NCBI RefSeq assembly: GCF_900099765.1
Contig: NZ_FNDX01000014.1
Span: forward strand, 1 to 64,000
DNA length: 64,000 bases
DNA from: Paenibacillus typhae
GTDB taxonomy: Bacteria; Bacillota; Bacilli; Paenibacillales; Paenibacillaceae
Direction: 5' to 3'
Part shown: one piece after another, positions 35,946 through 45,170 of the stretch
Position numbering within the stretch: the stretch's first letter is position 1
Layout of the letters: each line of letters opens with the position of its first letter
Notes under the pieces: model-generated
What the model was told of the DNA's origin: nothing
Databases searched by the model: none
Seen by the model: the letters and a program-made list of their open reading frames with translations, nothing else
Translations under genes and position numbers: made by a program

Positions 35946-36851
35946 ATGGCAGCATCGTCCGCAGTTTCCCGTAAAATCAGAGAGTCCGCCGGTGACCGGA
36001 TCTTTTTGGCCGCAGTGTACACGCTGCTTATTCTGGTGGTAATCGCTGTGCTGTATCCGCTTATTTTTATTATCAGCAGCTCAATCAGCTCTCCGGCAGC
36101 CGTCACCTCAGGCAAAGTCTGGCTCTGGCCGGTCGATATTTCCTTCAAGGGCTTCAGAGTCCTGTTCAATACGCCCGAGATTATCAGCGGGTATGGCAAC
36201 TCTATTTTTTATACGGCGGCCGGTACGCTGATCAGTGTGATTCTGACGGTCATGATCGCTTATCCGCTGTCGCGCAGAACTTTTTTTGGACGCAATACGT
36301 TAATGATGATAATTACCTTCACTATGATCTTCAGCGGCGGGCTGATTCCCACCTATATGGTGGTAAAAGAGATGCATCTGATCGACACCCGCTGGGCGCT
36401 GCTTATTCCAAATGCCATCTGGGTCTGGCAGGTGATCATTGCCCGTTCCTTCTTCCAGGCCTCGATTCCCGAGGAGCTGCTGGAGGCCAGCGAGATTGAC
36501 GGGTGCAGTGATATGCGGTTTATTCTCAGTGTGGTGCTGCCCCTGTCGAAGCCGATTCTGGCGGTGCTGGTGCTGATGTATGCAGTCGGACAGTGGAACG
36601 CCTACTTTGATGCCCTGATCTACCTGAAATCGGCCAATCTGTTCCCGCTGCAGCTGGTGCTGCGCAGTATTATCATCCAGAACAACAGTGCCGGGAACAT
36701 GGATGCAATAGCGATGGTGGAGCGGCAGCAGATGGCGGAGTTACTGAAATATGCGCTGATCGTCGTCGCCACCTTGCCTGTGCTGGTCATTTATCCTTTT
36801 GTACAGCGGTATTTCGTACAGGGAATGCTGGTCGGCTCAGTCAAGGGCTGA
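35946..36851 (+). CDS. Carbohydrate ABC transporter permease (YtcP-like)
   Basis: 301 residues, second membrane subunit. N-terminal segment VYTLLILVVIAVLYPLIFIISSSISSP, the typical MIITFTMIFSGGLIPTYMVVKEMHLIDTRWALLIPNA stretch of YtcP-type permeases, EAA motif EASEIDGCSDMRFILSVVLPLSKP, and C-terminus MLVGSVKG. GGAGAGGAG precedes ATG 35946. It starts 15 bp after the LplB-like gene and is followed by the binding-protein gene. Confidence 0.9.
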   Translation: MAASSAVSRKIRESAGDRIFLAAVYTLLILVVIAVLYPLIFIISSSISSPAAVTSGKVWLWPVDISFKGFRVLFNTPEIISGYGNSIFYTAAGTLISVILTVMIAYPLSRRTFFGRNTLMMIITFTMIFSGGLIPTYMVVKEMHLIDTRWALLIPNAIWVWQVIIARSFFQASIPEELLEASEIDGCSDMRFILSVVLPLSKPILAVLVLMYAVGQWNAYFDALIYLKSANLFPLQLVLRSIIIQNNSAGNMDAIAMVERQQMAELLKYALIVVATLPVLVIYPFVQRYFVQGMLVGSVKG

Positions 36852-36949
36852 AGGCTGCATGCCTGCGGCAAGGGGGTGAGGCCTTTTACGGTACAGCAGC
36901 ACTATTAAATTTCCGCCTTGTCCAACAATAAAAAGGGAGTTGATCGGCT

Positions 36950-38617
36950 TTGAGAAAAAGTCTGTTAGGTTTCGTAATGCTGGCTACCGTATTTGCGGCG
37001 GTGCTCAGCGGCTGTTCGGGCAACAACAATACAGAAAGCCCGTCCCCTACAGCATCCGGCAGCAGTAATGCGGGGAGCGCTTCACAGCCTGTTGAGGTCA
37101 GCGTGTTCGCCGTCCAGGAATCAGGCATCGACATCCCCACTAATAAATTCACCACCTTCATTCAGGATAAATTTAATATCAAGTTTGACTGGCAGATCAA
37201 TCCGTCCGACGGCGCCAAGGAGAAACGCCAGATTTCCCTGGCCAGCGGGGATTATCCCGATGCCTATCTGCTGACCGCCTACATTGACGAGTTCTCCCAG
37301 GGCGATGTGCTGAAATACGGGCAGCAGGGCGTGCTGATTCCGCTGAACGACCTGATTGAGCAGTACGCGCCCAATATCAAGGCTGCCATGGAAAAGACAC
37401 CGGCGATGAAGTCGCTGATAACTGCGCCTGACGGTAACATTTACGGACTGGGAGCGTATGCCGAATGTTTCCACTGCTCCTACCCGAATAAAATGTGGAT
37501 CAATACGGAGTGGCTGAAGAAGCTGAATCTGGAGGCGCCGAAGACAACGGAGGAATTCAAGCAGATGCTGGAGGCCTTCAAAACACAGGACCCGAACGGC
37601 AACGGCAAGGCTGATGAAGTGCCGCTGAGCGGATCAACTGAAGATTTTGGCGTCCGCATCATACCTTATCTTATGAACAGCTTCGTCTATGACGATGACC
37701 GCAATTACCTGAATCTGACGGATGGCAAGGTGGAGTCCGCAGCGATTAAGCCGGAGTGGAAGGAAGGTCTGGCCTATATCAAATCGTTGTACGATGCCGG
37801 CCTGATTGATCCGGGAGCCTTTACCCAGAATGCAGAGGCTTTCAAAAAAATCGGTGAAAATGCCGAGGCCGAAATCCTCGGTGCGGGTGCAGGCATGCAT
37901 CCGGCGATCTTCGTTAACATCGACGCGGGCAATACCCGTTCGGCGCATTATAATCCGCTGGCTCCGCTCACCGGACCGCAGGGCATCTCCTATGCGACAC
38001 ATGATGCCGGCGGCGTATCACCGGGCGCCAAGTTCGTCATTACCAACAAAGCCAGCAAAGAGGCGCAGGTCGCCCTGATCAAGATGGTCGATTACATGTT
38101 CACTCCGGAGGGCCAGACCAATGCGGCCAGCGGCATGAAGGGGATTGACTGGACCGATCCGGCAGAGGGGGATGTGGCACTCGGCAAGGATGTGAAGCCT
38201 GTAATCAAGGCGATACCGGTAGCTGAAGGCGAATCCCCGCGCAATGCGGGCTGGAGCGGCATGGGGCATTTCTATATGCCTAAGGAGTACCGCGACACCT
38301 GGGTTCAGGGAACCGATATTTATGCAGCGGACGGATATGAACGCAGGCTTTACGATGCAACCCTGCTCTATGAAGGCCATGAGCCGAAGGAGCTGTTCCC
38401 GATCTGGGCGATCTGGATCGATCCTTCAGAGATTGATGAAGCCAGCATGCTGCAGACGAATCTGAAAAATTACATCGAGCAGAATGAGCTGCAGTTTATT
38501 ACTGGCAACAAGGACCTGAACAAGGACTGGGATGCCTATGTCAAAGGCCTGAAGGATCTGAAGCTGGACCGTTACCTTGAAATTCTGCAAAAGGCCTATG
38601 ATGCTTCAGCAAAATAA
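36950..38617 (+). CDS. Extracellular solute-binding lipoprotein (LipO/YtcQ-like)
   Basis: 555 residues, the longer type that accompanies LplB/YtcP permeases. Signal peptide with lipobox LSGC (Cys near 22), Ser/Asn/Pro-rich tether, then VSVFAVQESGIDIPTNKFTTFIQDKFNIKFDWQINP, and AYAECFHCSYPNKMWINTEWLKKLNL. Start is TTG 36950 with AAGGGAG upstream. No ATPase gene accompanies it. With a surface GH27 enzyme, an SGNH hydrolase and a GH95 enzyme around it, the cargo is probably an oligosaccharide from plant polysaccharide; the exact ligand is unknown. Confidence 0.9.
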   Translation: MRKSLLGFVMLATVFAAVLSGCSGNNNTESPSPTASGSSNAGSASQPVEVSVFAVQESGIDIPTNKFTTFIQDKFNIKFDWQINPSDGAKEKRQISLASGDYPDAYLLTAYIDEFSQGDVLKYGQQGVLIPLNDLIEQYAPNIKAAMEKTPAMKSLITAPDGNIYGLGAYAECFHCSYPNKMWINTEWLKKLNLEAPKTTEEFKQMLEAFKTQDPNGNGKADEVPLSGSTEDFGVRIIPYLMNSFVYDDDRNYLNLTDGKVESAAIKPEWKEGLAYIKSLYDAGLIDPGAFTQNAEAFKKIGENAEAEILGAGAGMHPAIFVNIDAGNTRSAHYNPLAPLTGPQGISYATHDAGGVSPGAKFVITNKASKEAQVALIKMVDYMFTPEGQTNAASGMKGIDWTDPAEGDVALGKDVKPVIKAIPVAEGESPRNAGWSGMGHFYMPKEYRDTWVQGTDIYAADGYERRLYDATLLYEGHEPKELFPIWAIWIDPSEIDEASMLQTNLKNYIEQNELQFITGNKDLNKDWDAYVKGLKDLKLDRYLEILQKAYDASAK

Positions 38618-38649
38618 GGCCTGAGCGGCTGACGAACGGAGGTGAAAAG

Positions 38650-39789
38650 ATGAGTCACCGGGGCAGCGGCGTCAATGATATCATTGCCCCGCGCCGGGGG
38701 CTGCCCGGCATGCGCAGGAAGCTTGCAGGCAGTTCCCCGCTTACTGTTGCCTTTCTAGGCGGCTCCATTACGGAAGGAGCCGGTGCTTCAGAGCCTGAAA
38801 CGTCCAGCTGGCGGGCGCTGACCGGCGCGTATTTGCAGTCGGTGTATGAAGGCCGTCAGCTGCGCTGCATCAATGCCGGTGTCGGCGGCACCGATTCCTC
38901 GTTCGGGGCCAACCGGCTGGCGGAGCATGTGTTTCACGAAGGGGAGCCTGACCTGCTGTTCGTTGAGTTCAGCGTGAATGACGGGGATGACCGGGAAGAA
39001 TCAGTGCGCGGCATGGAAGGGATTGTCCGGCAGTGCCGGCGGCTGAATCCGGACATGGACCTGATCTTCATCTACACGGCGGCCGATAAGAATCTGACCG
39101 GCCGCAAGCCGTTCAACATCGCGGTGCATGAAGAGGTGGCCGGCTATTATGGCATCCCGTCAGTCGACTGTGCTGCCGGAGTATATGACATGATCCAGGC
39201 CGGCGAGCTGGACTGGAAGCAATGCGCGCCTGATGGGTATCACCCGCTGGATGGGGGGCAAGCGCTGTATGCAGCTTTTGTGAGGAGGTATCTGGAGCAG
39301 GCATTGCTGGTAGAGTGTTCTCCCGGTGAGGCGGCGGCGGAAAATCTTCTGCCGTATGTTCCGCTTGACCACTGTAACTATGAATATGGAGGGATGCTGG
39401 ATTGCAGCATTGCCTCGTATTCCCCGGAATTCTGTATAGGTGAGCTTCCGCCCGGTGAGCCGCTGATGAACTGGCGGTTCCCGACCGTGCATGCCTGGAC
39501 AGATGATCCGGTTGGCGGCTTCAGCTTTGAGGTGACCGGACAGCGTGCCGGGCTTGTCCTGCTGTGCGGGCCGGACACTGGAATCTTTGAGTACTCGCTG
39601 AACGGCGGAGCGTTTACCGAGGTTAATCTGTTTGATGAATGGTGCCCGGGTGCTTACCGGCCGGTGCCGTTCATGTTTCCGTTGCAGGCGGAGCGCGCCT
39701 TGATGCGGATTACGATCCGCAATACGGGCCGCCGGGACAGCCGCAGCACCGGCATGGGCCTGCGGGTGCTGAAGCTGCTGCACAGCTGA
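38650..39789 (+). CDS. SGNH/GDSL-family hydrolase, probable carbohydrate esterase
   Basis: 379 residues without signal peptide. SGNH blocks are clear: FLGGSITEG (nucleophile Ser39), INAGVGGTDSSFGANR (Gly), EFSVNDGDD (Asn110) and DGYHPLD (Asp195, His198). About 140 residues follow the hydrolase fold and form a separate beta-rich domain (FSFEVTGQRAGLVLLCGPDTGIFEYSLNGGAF), as in some acetyl esterases acting on plant cell-wall sugars. GGAGGTG precedes ATG, 32 bp after the binding-protein stop, so it is the last gene of the transporter operon and probably deacylates imported oligosaccharides. Substrate inferred. Confidence 0.87.
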   Translation: MSHRGSGVNDIIAPRRGLPGMRRKLAGSSPLTVAFLGGSITEGAGASEPETSSWRALTGAYLQSVYEGRQLRCINAGVGGTDSSFGANRLAEHVFHEGEPDLLFVEFSVNDGDDREESVRGMEGIVRQCRRLNPDMDLIFIYTAADKNLTGRKPFNIAVHEEVAGYYGIPSVDCAAGVYDMIQAGELDWKQCAPDGYHPLDGGQALYAAFVRRYLEQALLVECSPGEAAAENLLPYVPLDHCNYEYGGMLDCSIASYSPEFCIGELPPGEPLMNWRFPTVHAWTDDPVGGFSFEVTGQRAGLVLLCGPDTGIFEYSLNGGAFTEVNLFDEWCPGAYRPVPFMFPLQAERALMRITIRNTGRRDSRSTGMGLRVLKLLHS

Positions 39790-39879
39790 GGCTCCGGCTA
39801 CGTTTTATTGTATAAATGGATGCCGGGCTCTGCCCGGATCAGGCGTGGCAGGTTGTAATCTGCCCATTCCACACGCTTC

Positions 39880-40060
39880 TCATATCTAGTTGGATTTTTG
39901 CTACTTAGTTCTATTATTTTTCATTGATAGGACCATTTAGGTGGAAAAACGTCACTTATTTCAGCTCAAAAACGGCTAATGGCGCGACATCCATGAAATG
40001 AAGTGACGTTTTTCCAATTAGTAATCTCATTTCGAGGTCTGATTAAGAAATAGATGGCGA
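39880..40060. repeat. Dispersed intergenic repeat, copy 2, with a long inverted repeat
   Basis: TGGAAAAACGTCACTT (39942-39957) and its exact complement (40001-40016) flank a 43-nt spacer; flanking ATTTCA and TGAAAT extend the pairing imperfectly. The left part (TTTTTGCTACTT, then TTTAGGTGG) matches the intergenic region at 23840-23920. There is no ORF in this 334-bp gap before the GH95 gene. Confidence 0.6.
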
Positions 40061-40123
40061 ATTTCCACTTAGCCTGAGCGGCATCTAAAGGTTTCGGGTT
40101 CAATCAGACAGGAGGATATGCAA

Positions 40124-42466
40124 GTGAGCGATTTGAAGTTGTGGTATACCAGTCCTGCCGAAGGCTGGTCACAGGGGCTGCCGGCAGGCAGCGGAAGAAT
40201 GGGCGCTGTTATTATGGCATCACCGCGGCGCGAAGTATGGAGTATGAATGAAGTGACCTACTGGTCCGGCCGGGAAGAAGTGATTCCTGGTCCCTTCGGG
40301 GGCCGCGAAGCGCTTGAAGAGATGCGCAGATACTTTCTGAGCGGTAATTATGCAGAGGGCGACCGGCTTGCCAAGCAGTATCTGCAGCCTGTGAAGCGGA
40401 ACTTCGGCACGAATCTGGCGCTGTGTGAGCTGGAGTTTTCTTTTGACCAGCCGGTTGAAGGGCTGGAGGAGAAGGGCTTTCGCTTCCGGCGTGAGCTGGA
40501 TCTGGAGAATGCGGTTATCCGGAGCGAGTGCCATTATCCCGGCGGATATACACTGTTCCGGGAGGTTATTGCCTCCCATGCCGATGATGTCATTGCGGCG
40601 AGAATCTGGAGCGGACAGCCCGGCGGCTTGTCTTTTACGCTGGGCGCCGGCGGCGGAACGGATTCCTTCACAGTCAGCCGGCTGGACGACTGTACACTGC
40701 GATTCCGCTGCCAGGCTACCGAGCAGGTACACAGTGACGGTACCTGCGGGGTATGGGCTGAAGGGAGAATCAGGCTGGAGCTTACCGGAGGCAGGCTGGC
40801 TATGGAGGACGGCCGGTGGACGGTCGCGGGGGCGGATGAGGCACGCGTATACTTCACCGTCTGTACCGACTATCCCAACAAGGCAGAAGGCTGGGAACAG
40901 CAGTGCTCCCGTAGTCTCGAACAGGCTGCTGCTAAGGGATACGCGGTATTGAGGGAAGCTCATATCCTTGATTACCGCGAAGAATTTGCCAAGATGTCAA
41001 TCCGGCTGGGTGAAGCTGCCGACCCGGGAATCCCCACCGACAGCCGCATCCGCCGCCTGGCTGAAGGGGGCGGCACAGGTGACCTGGGACTGTTCGCACT
41101 GTTCCTGCAATACGGGCGGTATCTGATGATCGCCGGCTCACGGGCGGATTCGCCGCTTCCGCTGCATCTGCAGGGCATCTGGAATGACGGTGAAGCCTGC
41201 CGGATGGGCTGGAGCTGCGATTATCATCTGGATATCAATACCCAGATGAATTATTATCCGGCCGAAGCCGTGAATCTGGGAGCAAGCCATCTGCCGCTGA
41301 TGCATTATTTGGAGCGGCTGGCACAGGCGGGAAGACGCAGCGCGCAGGATTTTTACGGGAGTGAAGGCTGGACAGCCCACGTATTCTCCAATGTCTGGGG
41401 CTTTACCGCCCCCGGCTGGGAGACCTCATGGGGGCTGAATGTCACCGGGGGGCTATGGCTTGCTGTCCAGATGATCGAGCACTATGAATACAGCCAGGAT
41501 CGTGAGTTCCTGCAGCGCCAGGCTTATCCGGTGCTTAAAGAGGCGGCGGCTTTCTTTCTCAGCTACATGACGGTTCATCCGGACAAGGGCTGGCTGGTCA
41601 GCGGGCCGTCCAATTCACCGGAGAACAGCTTCTATCCTGACAGCAGCGGGGAACCGCAGCAGCTGTCGATGGGCGTAACGCTGGATCAGGTGCTGATCCG
41701 TGAGTTGTTTACCTTCTGCCTGCGGGCGGCGGAGCTGCTGGGGCAGGACAAAGAGCTGCAGGCACGCCTGACCGGGGCGATTGCCCAGCTGCCGCCGCTG
41801 CTGACCGGCAGCCGGGGCCAGCTGCAGGAATGGCTGGAGGACTATGCCGAAGCGCAGCCGGAGCACCGCCATCTCTCCCATCTGTGCGCGTTATATCCGG
41901 CCAGCCAGATTACGCCTGAAGAGACGCCTGACCTGAGCGCTGCGGCCAGAATCACCCTGGAGAACCGGATGCAGCAGGATGATCTGGAGGATGTGGAGTT
42001 TACTGCAGCGCTGTTTGCACTTTACTTTGCCCGCCTGCATGACGGGGAGCAGGCTTGTAAGCATATTGCCCATCTGATCAGCGGGCTGTGCTTCGATAAT
42101 CTGCTTACCTATTCCAAGGCTGGTATCGCCGGAGCGGAAAGCAATATTTTCGTCATTGACGGCAACTTTGGCGGGACGGCTGCAATTGCCGAGCTGCTGC
42201 TGCAGAGCAGGCCGGGAGAAATCCGCCTGCTGCCGGCGCTCCCTGCAGCCTGGGGCAGCGGATCGGTGTCAGGGCTTCGGGCAAAAGGCAATATCGAAGC
42301 GGACATCGAGTGGGCGGACGGGCTGCTGGTCAGGGCCGTGCTGCGCACTCATTCAACCGGTACAGTATTTGTGCGCGTCCGGGAGCAACAGACAGTAATC
42401 CATGCTGAAGCAGGCAGCAGCTATACGCTGGATGGCCGCCTGCAGCAGCAGACGGCAAGATGCTGA
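40124..42466 (+). CDS. Glycoside hydrolase family 95 (alpha-L-fucosidase/alpha-L-galactosidase type)
   Basis: About 780 residues, cytoplasmic. Starts with the family's LWYTSPAEGWSQGLPAGSGRMGAVIMASPRREVWSMNEVTYWSG. The (alpha/alpha)6 barrel carries WSCDYHLDINTQMNYYPAEAVN (Asn residues that activate water), SGPSNSPENSF (general acid Glu) and VIDGNFGGTAAIAELLLQS. GTG 40124 is preferred because AGGAGG lies 8 nt before it; ATG 40118 is only 2 nt away. GH95 enzymes remove alpha-1,2-L-fucose or alpha-L-galactose from xyloglucan and similar glycans, which would suit the neighbouring importer and esterase. Specificity within the family cannot be read with certainty. Confidence 0.9.
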   Translation: MSDLKLWYTSPAEGWSQGLPAGSGRMGAVIMASPRREVWSMNEVTYWSGREEVIPGPFGGREALEEMRRYFLSGNYAEGDRLAKQYLQPVKRNFGTNLALCELEFSFDQPVEGLEEKGFRFRRELDLENAVIRSECHYPGGYTLFREVIASHADDVIAARIWSGQPGGLSFTLGAGGGTDSFTVSRLDDCTLRFRCQATEQVHSDGTCGVWAEGRIRLELTGGRLAMEDGRWTVAGADEARVYFTVCTDYPNKAEGWEQQCSRSLEQAAAKGYAVLREAHILDYREEFAKMSIRLGEAADPGIPTDSRIRRLAEGGGTGDLGLFALFLQYGRYLMIAGSRADSPLPLHLQGIWNDGEACRMGWSCDYHLDINTQMNYYPAEAVNLGASHLPLMHYLERLAQAGRRSAQDFYGSEGWTAHVFSNVWGFTAPGWETSWGLNVTGGLWLAVQMIEHYEYSQDREFLQRQAYPVLKEAAAFFLSYMTVHPDKGWLVSGPSNSPENSFYPDSSGEPQQLSMGVTLDQVLIRELFTFCLRAAELLGQDKELQARLTGAIAQLPPLLTGSRGQLQEWLEDYAEAQPEHRHLSHLCALYPASQITPEETPDLSAAARITLENRMQQDDLEDVEFTAALFALYFARLHDGEQACKHIAHLISGLCFDNLLTYSKAGIAGAESNIFVIDGNFGGTAAIAELLLQSRPGEIRLLPALPAAWGSGSVSGLRAKGNIEADIEWADGLLVRAVLRTHSTGTVFVRVREQQTVIHAEAGSSYTLDGRLQQQTARC

Positions 42467-42492
42467 AGAGTCTGACTAATTATTGTAACGGG

Positions 42493-42530
42493 ATAGACGC
42501 TGCTTATACCAGTATAAGCAGCGTCTATTT
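42493..42530 (+). terminator. Terminator of the GH95 gene
   Basis: ATAGACGCTGCTTATAC and its exact complement (17 bp) flank a 2-nt centre, followed by TTTAACTTTT, 26 bp after the stop. A TATAAT at 42553-42558 may be the -10 of the next gene; no clear -35 accompanies it. Confidence 0.85.
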
Positions 42531-42627
42531 AACTTTTGCCTGACTCTCTGTCTATAATGGCTTCAGAGATTAATTCCAAGTTGTCTCATTGGAATATCTA
42601 CAATATTGATGGACGGAGTGAAATGAC

Positions 42628-44685
42628 ATGGCAGGCAGCAAGGGTGCAGCGAAAAAGGTAATGCTGCTGGGGCTTGACGGGGCCGACCCGTCAGTGATCC
42701 GGCGTTATGTGGCGGAAGGGAAGCTTCCCAATTTCCGGAGGGCGATCGAAGCAGGCGCGGCTTCGGGCGATTTAGGCATGCAAAGTGTGCTGCCGGCGAT
42801 TACCCCGCCCAACTGGGCATCGATTGCCACCGGAGCGTATCCGGCGACGCATGGTATCACCTGCTTCTGGAACCATACGCTGGGCAACGAGCTGGATGTG
42901 CTGGACTACGGCTTTGATTCCGGCCTCCTAAAGGCCGAGACGATCTGGGAGGCTTATGCCAGAGCAGGCAAGAAGAGTATCATCTTCAACTATCCGACCT
43001 CATGGCCGCCGCAGGTGCAGGATGCGATCTATGTAGACGGAACCAGCATATACACAAATCTCCGCGGCTATATCGACTATGAGAAGCTCTATGAGGGCAA
43101 AACCGGCGACTTTGAGTTAGTTGAAATTCCGCATGTAGTTGACAATACAGGAGCCAACTGCCGTTTTGAAGGGGAGGAAACGACCCAGAAGGCAGAGCTG
43201 AGCAAAGAGACTTATGAGGGCTATGGCTATACCCAGCCGGGGCTGGTCACCACGACACAGGACGGAGAATTATCAGCCGATACCCCAACCGCTGACCAGA
43301 TTCTGACTCCGGTCCAGCCGGCCGCCGGATGGAGCACTGCCCCGGCAGGCGCGAGAGAATTTCCGGTGCCGGTCAACAACGGTCAGGCCAGACGCTGGGG
43401 ACTGCTGACCGCCGATGACGGGGTAACCTACAACCGGATTTCGATCTATGCATCCAAGACAGCGGAAGCCCCGCTTGGAGAAGCGGTGCTAGGGGAGTGG
43501 AGTAGCTGGATATATGACAGCTATACCATTGACGGAACCAGCATTCCGGTTGCCTACAAGATCCGTGTGCTGGAGCTGGACCCGGCGGGCGGCAGCTTCA
43601 AATTCTATTCATCTTATGTATTAGATTTAAAGACCGGGAAGTATTTCCACCCCCAGAGCATCGGGGAAGAGCTGTACAGCAAGGTCGGACCGATGCTGCA
43701 GCCCTCCAACTACAGCCGTCTGAATCCGCAAGCCGATCAGGTGCTGCTCGAGTCCATCGGGGAAATGTACGGCTGGCATGTGGATGCGATCAACTACCTG
43801 CTGGACGGCAACGAGTGGGATTTATTTTATACCCATATGCACGGGATCGACATGTTCAACCATTTCTATCTCGATCATACGCTGCCTGCCGCGTCACCGG
43901 ATTATAAACGTTATGAGGAGATTATCTACAAAATATATGAAATCAGCGACCGCTTCATCGGTGCGCTGCTGGACCGTTTGGACGGCGAGACGGCGGTGTT
44001 CATCGTTTCAGACCATGCAGGAGTAGCCAAAAATCCTGAAACGGATCACCCGCTGATCGGGGACATGTGGGGCATCAACGTCGGCATCATGGGCGAATTA
44101 GGGTATACCAGGCTGAAGGATAATGCGGGAAGCGTGGAGATTGACTGGAGCAATACCGTTGCTGTCGCCCAGCGCGCTACCTTCATCTATCTCAATTTAA
44201 AAGGACGCGACCCGCAGGGCATCGTTGATCCTGCTGATTATGACCGGACGGTCCAGAAGATTATTGATGACCTGTACAGCTACCGCGATCCGAAAACCGG
44301 CAGGCGGGTAATCAGCTTTGCCCTGAACCGCAATGATATGGAGCTGGTGGGGCTGGGAGGCGAAAATTCCGGGGACATCTTCTACATTCTGGAGCCGGAT
44401 TTCACCCGCTGCCACGGCAACGGCCTCAGCAATCATACGCTGCAGGGCTATTCCATGCAGGCCTTGTTCATTGCCTTGGGAGCCGGAGTGAAGAGCGGAG
44501 AGATCATCGGCCGTAAGGTCAAAGTAGTCGATATCGTACCAACCATCTGCCATCTGACCGGCTCACCTGTACCTAAGGATGCCGAAGGCGGAATCCTGTA
44601 TCAGATTCTGTCCGGGGTAGCAGACGGGGCGTCCGGAGCTGCCGATCCTGCGGCTGAGCCTGTTACGGCAGGAGCAGGAAGTTAG
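42628..44685 (+). CDS. Alkaline-phosphatase-superfamily protein (type I phosphodiesterase/nucleotide pyrophosphatase)
   Basis: 685 residues, no signal peptide. Metal and nucleophile motifs: MLLGLDGADPS (Asp17), ITPPNWASIATGAYPATHG (nucleophile Thr59), HMHGIDMFNHFYLDH, and FIVSDHAG. This is the layout of the phosphodiesterase/nucleotide pyrophosphatase branch and of related phosphoglycerate-mutase-like hydrolases. Between about residues 160 and 350 it carries a long, beta-rich insertion that ends near VLDLKTGKYFHPQSIGEELYSK. A thioredoxin-like gene follows 7 bp after the stop. The substrate (phosphodiester, phosphonate or sulfate ester) cannot be read from the sequence. Confidence 0.85.
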   Translation: MAGSKGAAKKVMLLGLDGADPSVIRRYVAEGKLPNFRRAIEAGAASGDLGMQSVLPAITPPNWASIATGAYPATHGITCFWNHTLGNELDVLDYGFDSGLLKAETIWEAYARAGKKSIIFNYPTSWPPQVQDAIYVDGTSIYTNLRGYIDYEKLYEGKTGDFELVEIPHVVDNTGANCRFEGEETTQKAELSKETYEGYGYTQPGLVTTTQDGELSADTPTADQILTPVQPAAGWSTAPAGAREFPVPVNNGQARRWGLLTADDGVTYNRISIYASKTAEAPLGEAVLGEWSSWIYDSYTIDGTSIPVAYKIRVLELDPAGGSFKFYSSYVLDLKTGKYFHPQSIGEELYSKVGPMLQPSNYSRLNPQADQVLLESIGEMYGWHVDAINYLLDGNEWDLFYTHMHGIDMFNHFYLDHTLPAASPDYKRYEEIIYKIYEISDRFIGALLDRLDGETAVFIVSDHAGVAKNPETDHPLIGDMWGINVGIMGELGYTRLKDNAGSVEIDWSNTVAVAQRATFIYLNLKGRDPQGIVDPADYDRTVQKIIDDLYSYRDPKTGRRVISFALNRNDMELVGLGGENSGDIFYILEPDFTRCHGNGLSNHTLQGYSMQALFIALGAGVKSGEIIGRKVKVVDIVPTICHLTGSPVPKDAEGGILYQILSGVADGASGAADPAAEPVTAGAGS

Positions 44686-44692
44686 GCACAGG

Positions 44693-45073
44693 ATGCGGAC
44701 CGAGGTGCCCCGCAAGCATGTGCCCCATATTACGGACCGTGAATTTGATGAGCTGACCTTTGGCAGTGAAGAGCCCGTGCTGGTGTTTTTCGGTTCCCGG
44801 CGCTGCAAAATCTGCCGGGAGCTTTTCCCGGTCGCCGAGGCGGTGGCCCATGATTTTAGAGGACGGCTGCAGGTATACGGGGTAAATGCCGACAGATACC
44901 GCCACCTGTTCAACAGGCTGCGGCTGAAAGGGATTCCCCATATGGTGCTGTTTCTGGGCGGAGAGGTGAAGGTAAGAATCGGCGGGTATCATCCGCGGCA
45001 GGCGCTGGCCGACAAGCTGGAGGAGTGGGTACCTGCAGAACAGCCGGGTAACGGGCAACAGCCAAGGCAATAA
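44693..45073 (+). CDS. Thioredoxin-like protein
   Basis: 126 residues. Thioredoxin fold with VLVFFGSRRCKICRELFPVAEAVAHDF; active-site Cys38 and Cys41 in CKIC rather than the usual CGPC, and cis-Pro in KGIPHMVLFLGG. No signal peptide, so cytoplasmic. ATG 44693 lies 8 bp after the phosphodiesterase-family stop, with AGGAGCAGGAA further upstream, so the pair is probably co-transcribed. Likely a thiol-disulfide or redox-sensing partner of unknown target. Confidence 0.82.
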   Translation: MRTEVPRKHVPHITDREFDELTFGSEEPVLVFFGSRRCKICRELFPVAEAVAHDFRGRLQVYGVNADRYRHLFNRLRLKGIPHMVLFLGGEVKVRIGGYHPRQALADKLEEWVPAEQPGNGQQPRQ

Positions 45074-45170
45074 GATAAAGGCTGCGGCTTATCTGCGATC
45101 TTTTTCCTAGTAGTCACATTGGATTTATGATTATATAATGAGGCTATTACGTTGAGAGAGGGAGACGCTT

